Below are positions 1 to 8,013 of a stretch of 64,000 bases of DNA, in pieces. The DNA is from Deinococcus aquaedulcis. GTDB taxonomy: Bacteria; Deinococcota; Deinococci; Deinococcales; Deinococcaceae. The translations under genes were made by a program, and so were the position numbers. Below the pieces are notes generated by a model. It did not search any database. It had not been told where the DNA came from and saw only the letters and a program-made list of their open reading frames with translations. The first letter of the stretch is position 1. Each line of letters starts with the position of its first letter. Location: positions 1-64,000 of the forward strand of contig NZ_JAHRBL010000002.1 in the NCBI RefSeq assembly GCF_019693445.1, in the 5' to 3' direction.

Positions 1-50
1 TGTTCTTCGGGGGTCAGGACGATGTGTGGTGGACGAGGCTGGCGGGCCAT
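1..50 (-). CDS. N-terminus of a probable IS630-type transposase, cut by the window edge
   Basis: On the minus strand an ATG at 50-48 opens a frame reading MARQPRPPHIVLTPEE before leaving the window. It is preceded by a strong ribosome binding site (GGAGGT, about 5 nt before the ATG). The short basic start followed by a hydrophobic-Leu-Thr-Pro-Glu-Glu segment resembles the first residues of IS630-family transposases, where this segment opens the helix-turn-helix domain. Only 16 residues are visible, so the family call is weak. The sequence at about 118-120, starting TAGTGGTCTGATGG on the minus strand, could be the element end, because IS630 elements target TA. Confidence 0.35.
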   Translation of the reverse strand, partial: MARQPRPPHIVLTPEE

Positions 51-274
51 GCGACACCTCCGCCCCCAGCTTCTTCCTCTCAATTCCAACTGTCAATGTT
101 TTTCTCCATCAGACCACTAGGTGTAGGGCGCAAGGCTCCTCATCCCCTGCCCATGCCTCTTCTCCAGCCGCCCCCTGTCCAGCCCGGCCGAACCTCCGTT
201 CCCAGCGGCCTTCATGAACCCCTGACCATGAGGGGAACGTGCGGTTTCTGCAATCGCGCGCCCGTGAACTTCCT
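51..274. other. Intergenic region between the edge gene and the VanW gene
   Basis: No gene is supported here. A TTGACA at 101-96 on the minus strand might serve the edge gene but no good -10 follows it. Short frames in this stretch lack ribosome binding sites. Confidence 0.4.
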
Positions 275-280
275 TACACT
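275..280 (+). promoter_or_regulatory. Leaderless -10 box of the VanW gene
   Basis: TACACT lies 8 nt before the ATG at 289, with no ribosome binding site in between, so the transcript should begin at or next to the start codon. Confidence 0.6.
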
Positions 281-288
281 GAGCACTG

Positions 289-1986
289 ATGAAGCGCTGG
301 GCTGGGGGACTGATGGGAGCGACGCTGGTGGGTGGAGCGCTCGCGGTGGGTGTGGCGACGCAGCCGGGGGGCACGCTGGCCCCGGGCCTGCGCATTGCCG
401 GGGTGGAGGTCGGCGGCCTGACCCGGGACCAGGCCCAGGCCGCGCTGGCCGGGCAAGTGGCCGCCCCGCCCCAGGTCACGGTGCGGGCGGGCACGGCGCG
501 CTGGACCGTGGACGCCGAGAAGCTGGGCTGGCAGGCCGACACCGCGCGCAGCCTGGACGCGGCGTTTGAGGCCACGGCCAGCCGCAACCTGCTGCAAAAG
601 GTGCAGGGCCTGATCGGGCAGGCGCCCGTGCAGGACTTGCCCCTGAGCGTGACGGTGGACACCGCCCAGGCCCGCGCCACCCTGAGCGGCCTGACCGCCG
701 CCCTGAACACGCAGCCCAAGAACGCGGCCATCTTCTTCGACAAGGCCACGAAAAAATACGCGGTCAAGCCGGGCAACCCTGGCCGCCAGGCCGACGTGAC
801 TGCAGCGGTGAACACCTACGCCGCCAACCCGGCCCAGACCACGCTGACCGTGCCGGTCAAGGAGTGGACCGCCAAATACACGGCCGCTGCCCTGCAGGTT
901 CATGTGGACCGGGGCAACGCCCTGAACCGCTCCTTCATCGCTTCGCTGGACGGCACGGACCGCACCGGGGTGCTCAGCGCCCTGGAAGTGGCCAACCTGT
1001 TCTGGGTGCGCGAGGCCGGCATTGTGCCCGACGAGCAGACCCTGAAAGCCGCCTTTGGCCGCCTGACCGAGGCGGTGGACCGCCCCGCCCAGAATGCCCG
1101 CTATGTGCTGCAGGGCGGCAAGCTGGTGGGCACCAAGGAGCGGGCCGGGCGCGTGACCGACCGCGCCGCCGCCTACGCCCTGTTCCGCAAGGCGGTGCTG
1201 GACCCCACACAGAAAACGGTGGTGTTCCCCAGCAAGGTGCAGCAGCCCACCCTGACCCTGGCCGAACTGCCCGCCGCCGACCAGCTGCAACTGATCGCTG
1301 TGGGCAAGAGCACCTACTACCGCAGCAGCCCCGCGCGGCGCACCAACGTCGCCAACGCGGCGGCCAAGATCAACGGGGCCGTGGTGCCTGCTGGCGAGGT
1401 CTTCAGTTTCCTGAACACGCTGGGCGGCATTACCCCCCAGAACGGCTTTGTGGGCGGCCTGATCATCAGTGGCGGGCGCACGGTGGACGGCCTGGGCGGC
1501 GGCGTGTGTCAGGTGAGCACCACCGTCTTCCGCGCGCTGTACAACGCCGGGCTGCCAGTGGTGGAGCGCAATCAGCACTCGTACCGCGTGGGCTACTACG
1601 AACCCCAGGTGGGCTTTGAGGCCGCCGTGTACGACCCGGGCCTGGACCTGAAGCTGAAAAACGACACCAGCGGCCCCATCCTGATCAAGGCCGTGAACAA
1701 CGACGCCGCCAGCACCCTGGAAGTGCAGGTCTGGGGCATCAAGCCCGCGCGCACGGTGACGGTTAGCCCGGCTGTGATCACCGCGCGCATTCCGCACCCG
1801 GGGCCGCAGTATGTGGTCAACCCGGCCCTGCGCCCCGGCACCGTGCGGCAGGTGGACTGGGCCGCTGACGGCTACAGCCTCTACATTACCCGCACCATCA
1901 AGGAAGGCGGCGTGGTCCGCACCGATCAGGTCAAGACGGTCTACAAGCCCTGGCGCGCGGTGTACGAAACCGGCCCGCGCGGGTAA
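289..1986 (+). CDS. VanW family protein (peptidoglycan-binding-like plus VanW domains)
   Basis: The 565-residue product begins with an uncleaved-looking signal anchor (residues about 5-22: basic start, then Gly/Ala/Val-rich). Residues about 30-330 resemble the repeated putative peptidoglycan-binding domain found before VanW domains. Residues about 340-490 carry the VanW domain, seen in segments such as YYRSSPARRTN, FSFLNTLGG and GGGVCQVSTTVFRA. Family members are exported envelope proteins; VanW is a vancomycin-cluster accessory of unknown biochemical role and most homologues are housekeeping, so no resistance function should be read into this gene. The start is fixed by the leaderless -10 at 275-280. 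It stands alone: the next transcript starts at 2292. Confidence 0.85.
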   Translation: MKRWAGGLMGATLVGGALAVGVATQPGGTLAPGLRIAGVEVGGLTRDQAQAALAGQVAAPPQVTVRAGTARWTVDAEKLGWQADTARSLDAAFEATASRNLLQKVQGLIGQAPVQDLPLSVTVDTAQARATLSGLTAALNTQPKNAAIFFDKATKKYAVKPGNPGRQADVTAAVNTYAANPAQTTLTVPVKEWTAKYTAAALQVHVDRGNALNRSFIASLDGTDRTGVLSALEVANLFWVREAGIVPDEQTLKAAFGRLTEAVDRPAQNARYVLQGGKLVGTKERAGRVTDRAAAYALFRKAVLDPTQKTVVFPSKVQQPTLTLAELPAADQLQLIAVGKSTYYRSSPARRTNVANAAAKINGAVVPAGEVFSFLNTLGGITPQNGFVGGLIISGGRTVDGLGGGVCQVSTTVFRALYNAGLPVVERNQHSYRVGYYEPQVGFEAAVYDPGLDLKLKNDTSGPILIKAVNNDAASTLEVQVWGIKPARTVTVSPAVITARIPHPGPQYVVNPALRPGTVRQVDWAADGYSLYITRTIKEGGVVRTDQVKTVYKPWRAVYETGPRG

Positions 1987-2255
1987 GGCGGGGGTGGGGG
2001 AGAGGAGCGGCCCAGGTGGCACGCTCCTCTTTTCGTGGGTCGAGGGGTCGAGCCGTCGAGAGGGTCGAGAAAGCCTGGCCGGCAGTGCTCGACGCCCCGA
2101 CTTCTGGACCCCTCGACCTGTGAAGCGGTTTTACAACCGGACAGCCCGCTGCCCATTCCCACCTCTCGACCCCTCGACCCTTCACCCCACCCCCTGCCGC
2201 CTCACGAACGCCCGTTTGTTCCCCACGCTGGAACGCCCAGGCGTCTAGACGCACC
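1987..2255. repeat. Intergenic stretch with GTCGAG-type degenerate repeats
   Basis: The 270 bp between the VanW gene and the ilv promoter contain many copies of GTCGAG/CTCGAC (for example 2040-2075 forward and 2164-2180 reverse), so the two ends can pair imperfectly. The middle (2075-2125) has a CTCGAC...GACTTCTGGAC run that resembles part of the repeat unit at 24.76 and 26.02 kb. It may be a decayed small non-coding repeat. No gene is supported. Confidence 0.4.
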
Positions 2256-2285
2256 TTGCAGGCCCCTCAATGCGCCGCCTATGGT
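2256..2285 (+). promoter_or_regulatory. Promoter of the ilv leader-ilvBN transcript
   Basis: TTGCAG at 2256-2261 is followed by an 18-bp spacer and TATGGT at 2280-2285. The -10 box ends 6 nt before the leader-peptide ATG at 2292, so the leader peptide would be translated from a leaderless mRNA. Confidence 0.65.
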
Positions 2286-2291
2286 GGAGCC

Positions 2292-2345
2292 ATGAGCGCG
2301 AAGATCGTGATCGTAATTCTTAGCACCGGGGGCACCCGAGGCTAG
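2292..2345 (+). CDS. ilvB leader peptide (attenuator)
   Basis: A 17-residue frame, MSAKIVIVILSTGGTRG, ends 70 nt before the ilvB start. Six successive codons specify Ile, Val, Ile, Val, Ile, Leu, exactly the end products of the ilvBN pathway, which is the hallmark of a ribosome-stalling leader peptide. CGGGGG at 2327-2332, inside the frame just after the Ile/Val/Leu codons, is identical to part of the terminator 3' arm (2386-2391), so it could pair with CCCCCG at 2367-2372 and prevent the terminator when ribosomes stall. The -10 box 6 nt upstream indicates leaderless translation. Confidence 0.8.
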   Translation: MSAKIVIVILSTGGTRG

Positions 2346-2366
2346 GTTGCGTCACCGCTTCGCCCA

Positions 2367-2401
2367 CCCCCGCCCCAGATCAGGGCGGGGGCGCTTTTTT
2401 T
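2367..2401 (+). terminator. Attenuator terminator before ilvB
   Basis: CCCCCGCCC (2367-2375) pairs perfectly with GGGCGGGGG (2383-2391) over a 7-nt loop, and a run of seven T follows at 2395-2401. It lies between the leader peptide and ilvB, so it must be read through for ilvBN to be made. Confidence 0.85.
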
Positions 2402-2415
2402 CAGGAGGATCAGGC

Positions 2416-4164
2416 ATGGGTTCAGAGCACGCGCCAGCGCAGCACGCACCGCACCTTTCCGCACCGCAGCGGGGCCAGATGAACGGAGCCAAGGCCCTGT
2501 GGGCCACCCTGGCCAACCACGGTATTTCCACGGTGTTCGGCTATCCCGGCGGGGCGATCATGCCGGTCTACGACGCCCTGACCTTCTACCCCGAGGTGCG
2601 CCATGTCCTGACCCGCCATGAACAGGGCGCGGCCCACGCGGCCGAGGGCTGGGCCAAGGCCACAGGTGAACTGGGCGTGTGTATGGCGACCAGCGGTCCC
2701 GGCGCCACCAACCTTGTGACTGGTCTGGCCGACGCCATGCTGGACAGTGTGCCGCTGCTGGCGATCACCGGCAACGTGGCCAGCCACCTGATGGGCACCG
2801 ACGCCTTTCAGGAAGCGGACATCACCGGGATTACCCTGCCCATCACCAAGCACAATTACGTGGTGCGCGACGTGGCCGAGCTGCCGCGCATTGTGGCCGA
2901 GGCGATTCGCATTGCCCGCTCCGGGCGCCCGGGACCAGTGCTGGTGGATATCCCCAAGGATATTCAGCTGGCGGCTTTTGCCGGCCAGATCCCGGCGCCC
3001 CAGGCCCGCCCCGAAGCCCCCGCCCCCAATCCCGAGGCCCTTGCGCGGGCCCGCGAGCTGCTGCGCGGCGCCAAGAAGCCAGTGATGATGGTGGGGGGCG
3101 GCAGCCTGGACGCCGCCGCCGAAATCACCGCCCTGGCCCGCGCCTGGGACATCCCGGTGATCACCACCCTGATGGGCCTGGGCACCTTTCCCGCCAGCGA
3201 TCCGCTGTGGCTGGGAATGCCCGGTATGCACGGCTCGGTGGCGGCCAACCGCGCGATCAGCGAGGCGGATGTGCTGCTGGGCCTGGGCCTGCGCTTCGAT
3301 GACCGGGTGACGGGCCGTGTGAGCGGCTTTGCGCCCCACGCCGCCATCATCCATGTGGACCTGGACGCTGCCGAGATCGGCAAGATCGTGCGCACCCATG
3401 TGCCGGTGCGCGGCGACGCCGCCCAGGCCGCCCGCCTGCTGGCCGAGGGCGCCCAGCCGCTGCCCCGTGCCGAATGGCGCGCGCAACTGGACGCCTGGAA
3501 GGCCCGCACCGAGACCCCTGGCCACTGGGGCGCGGGCTACGCTGTCAAGGCCGTGGTGGACCGCCTGCGCCCCGACGACCTGCTCTCAAGCGATGTGGGC
3601 CAGCACCAGATGCTCGCCGCGCAGCTGGCCCGTTTTGAAAAGCCCCGCCGCTGGATCAACTCGGGCGGGCTGGGCACCATGGGCTTTGGCCTGCCCGCCG
3701 CCATTGGTGCCGGGATGGCCGAGCCTGGGGTGCGCTCGGTGGTCATTGCCGGGGACGGCGGCTTTCAGATGACGGCCCAGGAACTCGCCACGCTGAAGAT
3801 GTACGACATCCGCAACGTGAAAATCTGCATCATCAACAATTCCTACCTGGGCATGGTGCGCCAGTGGCAGGAACTGTTCCACGAAAAGCGCTACTCCGAG
3901 GTGTGGCTGGGCGACTCCAACCCCGATTTTGTGAAGCTGGCCGACGCCTACGACGTGCCCGCCTACCGCGCCAGCACCGCCGAAGAACTGCCCGGCGCCA
4001 TAGACGCGTGGCTGGCCAACCCCAAGAGCGCCCTGCTGGAAGTCGTGGTGCCGCACGAGCACGGCGTGTTCCCCATGGTCCCGGCGGGCGCCGCCCTGTC
4101 CGAGATGATCGAAACCGAGCCGGCACGCCCCGGCGCCCCCACCCCGGAGGCAAGCGAAGCATGA
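2416..4164 (+). CDS. ilvB: Acetolactate synthase large (catalytic) subunit
   Basis: This 582-residue cytoplasmic enzyme joins two pyruvates, or pyruvate and 2-oxobutyrate, in the first common step of valine, leucine and isoleucine synthesis (ThDP, Mg2+ and FAD dependent). The N-terminal pyrimidine domain has the activating glutamate (E69 in RHEQGAAHAAEG); a central FAD-type domain follows; the ThDP/Mg motif runs from GDGG at 446 to NN at 474-475. The start at 2416 is chosen because AGGAGG lies 8 nt before it, immediately after the attenuator terminator. It overlaps ilvN by ATGA. Expression should respond to charged Ile/Val/Leu tRNA through the leader at 2292. Confidence 0.95.
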   Translation: MGSEHAPAQHAPHLSAPQRGQMNGAKALWATLANHGISTVFGYPGGAIMPVYDALTFYPEVRHVLTRHEQGAAHAAEGWAKATGELGVCMATSGPGATNLVTGLADAMLDSVPLLAITGNVASHLMGTDAFQEADITGITLPITKHNYVVRDVAELPRIVAEAIRIARSGRPGPVLVDIPKDIQLAAFAGQIPAPQARPEAPAPNPEALARARELLRGAKKPVMMVGGGSLDAAAEITALARAWDIPVITTLMGLGTFPASDPLWLGMPGMHGSVAANRAISEADVLLGLGLRFDDRVTGRVSGFAPHAAIIHVDLDAAEIGKIVRTHVPVRGDAAQAARLLAEGAQPLPRAEWRAQLDAWKARTETPGHWGAGYAVKAVVDRLRPDDLLSSDVGQHQMLAAQLARFEKPRRWINSGGLGTMGFGLPAAIGAGMAEPGVRSVVIAGDGGFQMTAQELATLKMYDIRNVKICIINNSYLGMVRQWQELFHEKRYSEVWLGDSNPDFVKLADAYDVPAYRASTAEELPGAIDAWLANPKSALLEVVVPHEHGVFPMVPAGAALSEMIETEPARPGAPTPEASEA

Positions 4165-4769
4165 CCCCCGAGCAGCCCACGCCCGACCACCTGCTGTCCA
4201 TCCTGGTGCGCGACGAACCGCGCGTCCTGACCCGTATCACCGCTCTCTTTGGCCGCCGGGGCTACAACATCAAGAGCCTGTCGGTGGGCACCACCGAGCA
4301 CCCCGGCGTCTCGCGCATGACCATCGTGGTCAGTGGCGACCGGGGCGTGGTGGAACAGGCCATGCGCCAGCTGGAAAAGCTGCACGACGTGGTCAAGATC
4401 ATTGACCACAGCCTGGAAAAATACGTGGACCGCGAACTGGTGCTGGTCAAGGTGGCGATCAACCCCGAAACGCGCGTGGAGGTGCGCCAGATCGCCGAAG
4501 ACTTCCGCAGCCGCATTGTGGACGTGGGCCGCCACGCCCTGACCTTCGAGGTGACCGGCGACGAGGGCAAGATCACCGCTTTCATTGAGCAGCTGCGTCC
4601 GTTCGGCATCCTGGAAACCATGCGCACCGGCCGCATTGCCCTGACGCGCGGCAGCAACGCCGATATTCCGGCCCACGTCTACCACCCCGGCGAAACCCAG
4701 ACCCTCCAGCCCGTGCTCTCCGCCGAACCCCGCGAGGAACGGGCGCGCGAAGTGCCGAATCTGTTTTAG
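4161..4769 (+). CDS. ilvN: Acetolactate synthase small (regulatory) subunit
   Basis: The 202-residue product has an N-terminal ACT domain (residues about 11-85, starting LLSILVRDEPRVLTRITALF) and the ALS small-subunit C-terminal domain (about 95-170). It binds valine and sets the feedback sensitivity and activity of IlvB. It overlaps ilvB by 4 nt (ATGA), with a GGAGG ribosome binding site inside the end of ilvB, so the two are translationally coupled. The last 25 residues are a polar tail beyond the usual family end. Confidence 0.93.
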   Translation: MTPEQPTPDHLLSILVRDEPRVLTRITALFGRRGYNIKSLSVGTTEHPGVSRMTIVVSGDRGVVEQAMRQLEKLHDVVKIIDHSLEKYVDRELVLVKVAINPETRVEVRQIAEDFRSRIVDVGRHALTFEVTGDEGKITAFIEQLRPFGILETMRTGRIALTRGSNADIPAHVYHPGETQTLQPVLSAEPREERAREVPNLF

Positions 4770-4774
4770 AGGAG

Positions 4775-4819
4775 GGTTGATGGTCGAGAGGTGATGGAAA
4801 AGGCCCATCACCATCAACC
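4775..4819. repeat. Imperfect hairpin between ilvN and ilvC
   Basis: GGTTGATGG (4775-4783) pairs with CCATCAACC (4811-4819), and GTGATGG inside pairs with CCATCAC. Further CCATCAACG/GGTCAAC copies follow to 4840. There is no T-run, so it is a processing or stability hairpin, or a small repeat, rather than a clear terminator. Confidence 0.5.
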
Positions 4820-4891
4820 TTCAACCATCAACGGTCAACCTGCTCTAGTCCACAATCCCACCCAGCTCACGTTCTATAGGAGAATTCCCCA

Positions 4892-5902
4892 ATGGCTGCG
4901 AAGATGTACTACGACCGCGACGTGTCCACCGCCCCCATCGAAGACAAGCTGATTGCGATCATCGGCTACGGCTCGCAGGCCCACGCGCACGCCCAGAACC
5001 TGCGCGACAGTGGCCTCAATGTGGTGGTGGGCCTGCGCGAAGGCAGCCCCAGCCGCGCCAAGGCCGAGCAGGCGGGCCTGCGCGTGGCGAGCATTGAAGA
5101 CGCCACCCGGGAAGCCGACGTGATCATGCTGCTGATCCCCGACGAGCAGCAGCCCAAGGTGTACGCGCAGAGCATCGCCCCCCACCTGCAAGACGGCAAG
5201 GCGCTGGCGTTTGGGCACGGCTTTAACATTCACTTTGGCCGGATCACGCCGTCCGCCGGGGTGGACGTGTTTCTGGTGGCGCCCAAGGGCCCCGGTCACA
5301 TGCTGCGCCGCGTCTACGCCGACGGGGCCGGGATGCCCGGCATCTTCGCCGTGCATCAGGACGCCACCGGGCAGGCGCGCGAGATCGCCCTGGCCTACGC
5401 CCGGGGCATTGGCTGCACCCGCGCGGGCGTGCTGGAAACCACCTTCAAGGAAGAAACTGAAACCGACCTGTTCGGGGAGCAGAGCGTGCTGTGCGGCGGC
5501 GTCACCCACCTGATTCAGGCGGGCTTCGAGACGCTGGTGGAAGCCGGCTACCAGCCCGAAATCGCGTACTTCGAGACGCTGCACGAGGTCAAGCTGATCG
5601 TGGACCTGATTTACGAGAAGGGCTTTGGCGGCATGCGCCACTCCATCTCCAACACCGCCGAGTTTGGTGACTACGTGACGGGCCCGCGCATCATCACCGC
5701 TGAAACGAAGGCGGAAATGGGCCGCGTGCTGGCCGACATCCAGCAGGGCAAGTTCGCCGAGCGCTTCATTGCCGACGCCGAAGCGGGCTTTCCCTTTATG
5801 GAGGAGCAGCGCGGCAAGATGCGCGACCACACACTGGAAGTCGTGGGCCAGGACCTGCGTGACAAGATGCCCTTTATCAGCAAGAAGGCGCTGGAAGTTT
5901 AA
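4892..5902 (+). CDS. ilvC: Ketol-acid reductoisomerase, class I
   Basis: The 336-residue enzyme performs the NAD(P)H- and Mg-dependent isomeroreduction of acetolactate or acetohydroxybutyrate, the step after IlvBN. An N-terminal Rossmann fold carries [11 protein letters not shown] (residues 25-35), and the C-terminal knotted helical domain (about 185-330) has the metal-binding acidic segment [10 protein letters not shown]. The length fits class I. AGGAGA lies 8 nt before the ATG. It follows ilvN by 122 bp that contain a hairpin, so it may be partly uncoupled from ilvBN but is probably in the same regulon. Confidence 0.96.
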   Translation: MAAKMYYDRDVSTAPIEDKLIAIIGYGSQAHAHAQNLRDSGLNVVVGLREGSPSRAKAEQAGLRVASIEDATREADVIMLLIPDEQQPKVYAQSIAPHLQDGKALAFGHGFNIHFGRITPSAGVDVFLVAPKGPGHMLRRVYADGAGMPGIFAVHQDATGQAREIALAYARGIGCTRAGVLETTFKEETETDLFGEQSVLCGGVTHLIQAGFETLVEAGYQPEIAYFETLHEVKLIVDLIYEKGFGGMRHSISNTAEFGDYVTGPRIITAETKAEMGRVLADIQQGKFAERFIADAEAGFPFMEEQRGKMRDHTLEVVGQDLRDKMPFISKKALEV

Positions 5903-5954
5903 GCCGCTTCGCCTTGGCCGGCCCCCGCCCGCTGTGGCTGGGGGCCGCATTCTT

Positions 5955-5960
5955 TATGCT
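5955..5960 (+). promoter_or_regulatory. Leaderless -10 box of the SWIM gene
   Basis: TATGCT lies 8 nt before the ATG at 5969. Confidence 0.55.
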
Positions 5961-5968
5961 GGGCCCAC

Positions 5969-7693
5969 ATGGTCGAACTCTCGGTGAACGCGGCGCGGGC
6001 CCATGTGGGAGCCCAAGAGTGGCGCAAGGGGCAGCCCTACGTGGCGGGCTTGACGGCTCTGAGCGCCCAGCCGGACGGCGACACGGTGACCCTGAGTGGG
6101 GTCGCCCGGGGCCAGGAGCGCTACCGCGTGCAGGCCACCGTGCGCGCCGGAGCGGTCGAGGCCGCCCACTGTTCCTGCCCAGTGGGCGGCACAGGCGGCT
6201 GCAAGCATGTGGCCGCGCTGCTGGCCCGCGCCGCCGGGGCGCCAGAGGACTTCGAGGCGTGGCCGGATCTAGACGTCACGCTGGCCGCCCTGAGCGCCGA
6301 CGAGCTGCGCGCCCTGGTCCGCCGGCTGCTGCGCCGCGAACCGGACCTGACGCGGCTGGTGGTGGCGGGCGGCTCCGGCGCAGGGCTGGCCGGACAACTG
6401 CAGGCCGCCTTTGCGCAGATTGCGTACGACCCCGAGGCAGACTGGGAAGGCGAGGGTCCTGACCTGAGCGACGTGTGGCCGCTGGCCGAGGAGTTAAGCC
6501 GCCTGGGCGAGACCCCCGGTGCCGACCCCCAGGCGCTCCTGAACGCGGCGGTGGCCCTGCTGGACGGCGCCGCCGAGCTGCAGGACGAGGACTACGGCGT
6601 GGAACTGCACGACCTCGCCGCCCCGGCCCGCAGTGCCCTGCTGCGGCTGCTGGCGCGCGAGCTGGCTGAGGACGTGCGCTCGTCCGCCCACGACGCGTTG
6701 CACGAGGCCGCCGAATTCGGCTGGAGCGCCGCCGAGATTGCGCAGGAAGGACAGGCAGACCTGTTCGCCGCGCTGCCCCCCGAGGACCGCGCCCTGACCC
6801 TGGGGTTCCTGCAGGGCCTCCTGGACGCCGAGGGCCGGGCCTACCGCCGCCAGGAGCTGGCGCGGACCCTGGGGGTGCTGGGCCAGCTGGGCGCGGGCGA
6901 GGTCACCCCCGAAGCCGAGGTGGCCCTGGCCCGCGCGGCAGGCGACCTGGAAGGGCTGGTGCGCCTGCTGCTGACCCAGGGCCGCCCGGCGGACGCCGTG
7001 GCCGCGCTGGGCGAGGGCCCGCGCCCCGTCCCCCCCCAGCAGGTGGAAGCCCCGTTCCGTGAATTCGGCCTGCTGGACGCGCTGGAAGCCCACGCCCGCG
7101 CCAACCTCCGGGTGTACGGCGCCCGGGCGTGGCTCTACGGACACTTCCGCGAGACCGGCCGTGACGCCGATGCCCACACCCTGGCCCTGGACGCGGTGCT
7201 GCACGGCACCGGCGACCACCCCGATTTCACCGCGTCCTTTCTGCCGCGCGATCTGGACTGGCTGGCGGCCCTGAAAGCGGTCAGCCCCGACTGGCCCGCC
7301 GACCGCGAAACGCTGATTGATCACTGGGCCCAGCAGCGCGTGAACCTGGGGCGCCTCGTGCTGTTTCTGCTGCAGGAGGGCCTGGGCGAGCGGGCCCTGC
7401 CCGTCCTCAGGCGCCAGAAGGCTGACCCGCTGCGGGTGCTGGGGCCCCACCTCGCCACGCGCCTGGCCCTGGCGCTGCCGGCAGCCGAGGCCAAACCGCT
7501 GCTGCTTCAGGCCGCCGCTGCCCACATTCAGGGCCGGGGGCGGAAGCACTACGCGGACGCCGCTGGGGCCCTGCGCTCGGCCGCGCCGCTGCTGGGCCAC
7601 GAGGAAGTGCGCTCGGCGGCCCGGCTGTTCGTGCAGGAATACCCCACCCTGCGCGCGCTGAAAGAGGAACTGACCCGGGCGGGGCTGCTCTAA
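5969..7693 (+). CDS. SWIM zinc-finger protein
   Basis: The product has 574 residues. A SWIM zinc-binding motif C-x-C-x7-C-x-H is complete at C68, C70, C78 and H80. The rest is rich in Ala, Leu and Glu and looks like helical repeats (roughly residues 100-574), with no catalytic motif that I recognise. SWIM domains mediate DNA or protein binding and occur next to SNF2 helicases in bacteria, but no helicase is adjacent here. The start is supported by the leaderless -10. Its specific function is unknown. Confidence 0.75.
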   Translation: MVELSVNAARAHVGAQEWRKGQPYVAGLTALSAQPDGDTVTLSGVARGQERYRVQATVRAGAVEAAHCSCPVGGTGGCKHVAALLARAAGAPEDFEAWPDLDVTLAALSADELRALVRRLLRREPDLTRLVVAGGSGAGLAGQLQAAFAQIAYDPEADWEGEGPDLSDVWPLAEELSRLGETPGADPQALLNAAVALLDGAAELQDEDYGVELHDLAAPARSALLRLLARELAEDVRSSAHDALHEAAEFGWSAAEIAQEGQADLFAALPPEDRALTLGFLQGLLDAEGRAYRRQELARTLGVLGQLGAGEVTPEAEVALARAAGDLEGLVRLLLTQGRPADAVAALGEGPRPVPPQQVEAPFREFGLLDALEAHARANLRVYGARAWLYGHFRETGRDADAHTLALDAVLHGTGDHPDFTASFLPRDLDWLAALKAVSPDWPADRETLIDHWAQQRVNLGRLVLFLLQEGLGERALPVLRRQKADPLRVLGPHLATRLALALPAAEAKPLLLQAAAAHIQGRGRKHYADAAGALRSAAPLLGHEEVRSAARLFVQEYPTLRALKEELTRAGLL

Positions 7694-7703
7694 GGCGCTC
7701 GCT

Positions 7704-7836
7704 GTTGATCTTTAGATCAACCGAGCGGGCTGGAACAGCTGCGTCGCAGAGCGAGAAGCGAAAAAAGTGCCTCGCCCCGAGAATGGAAACGTTTCTGCGC
7801 TGTTCTGAAACGTTGCAATGGGAGAGGCGAGGCACT
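7704..7836 (+). ncRNA. Structured element E1 (paired with E2 at 49.6 kb): candidate structured RNA or MITE
   Basis: Eleven nt after the SWIM stop codon is a perfect hairpin, GTTGATCT/TT/AGATCAAC (7704-7721). A purine-rich linker ending in a run of A follows. Then comes a long stem: AGTGCCTCGCC (7766-7776) pairs with GGCGAGGCACT (7826-7836), and inside it AACGTTTC (7788-7795) pairs with GAAACGTT (7807-7814). The apical segment GCGCTGTTCTGAA (7797-7809) is nearly identical in E2, while the stem sequences differ but stay paired. Confidence 0.6.
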
Positions 7837-7900
7837 GAGGCTGCCTCCCCTAACGCGCGTTTGCATTAGACAACCTGCGCGGCCCTGGCCGGGGCCCCCT

Positions 7901-7906
7901 TACGCT
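7901..7906 (+). promoter_or_regulatory. Leaderless -10 box of the leuA leader
   Basis: TACGCT ends 6 nt before the leader-peptide ATG at 7913, the same spacing as at the ilvB leader. I see no good -35 box. Confidence 0.5.
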
Positions 7907-7912
7907 GGGCCT

Positions 7913-7957
7913 ATGTTCGCGTTTGGCCTTCTTCTTGCCCGTCCTCCGGTGGAGTGA
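7913..7957 (+). CDS. leuA leader peptide (attenuator)
   Basis: A 14-residue frame, [14 protein letters not shown], contains three successive leucine codons (CTT CTT CTT) and is followed by an intrinsic terminator and leuA. CCTCCGG at 7943-7949, just after the Leu codons, is identical to the 3' arm of the terminator (8000-8006), so it can pair with CCAGAGG in the 5' arm and act as antiterminator when ribosomes stall at leucine. There is no ribosome binding site; the -10 box 6 nt upstream implies leaderless translation. Confidence 0.78.
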   Translation: MFAFGLLLARPPVE

Positions 7958-7984
7958 GCGGCCAGACAGATACGGCCAACCAAG

Positions 7985-8013
7985 CCCCCAGAGGACACCC
8001 CTCCGGGGGTTTT
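7985..8013 (+). terminator. Attenuator terminator before leuA
   Basis: CCCCCAGAGG (7985-7994) pairs with CCTCCGGGGG (8000-8009) with a single A-C mismatch, and TTTT follows at 8010-8013. It lies between the leucine-rich leader peptide and leuA. Confidence 0.8.

Noticed and set aside
289..1986. VanW gene as a glycopeptide resistance determinant
   Set aside because: No vanH, vanA or vanX neighbours; VanW-domain proteins are common housekeeping envelope proteins.
274..2022. Long open frame opposite the VanW gene
   Set aside because: It is an antisense shadow of GC-rich third positions, with His/Gly/Gln-rich composition and no ribosome binding site.
4775..4840. Hairpin before ilvC as a riboswitch or leader-peptide attenuator
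   Set aside because: No Ile/Val/Leu-rich short frame and no T-run; the sequence is a run of CATCAAC-type repeats.
7704..7721. Palindrome as a radiation/desiccation response motif
   Set aside because: It does not match the known RDRM palindrome and lies after a stop codon, not in a promoter.
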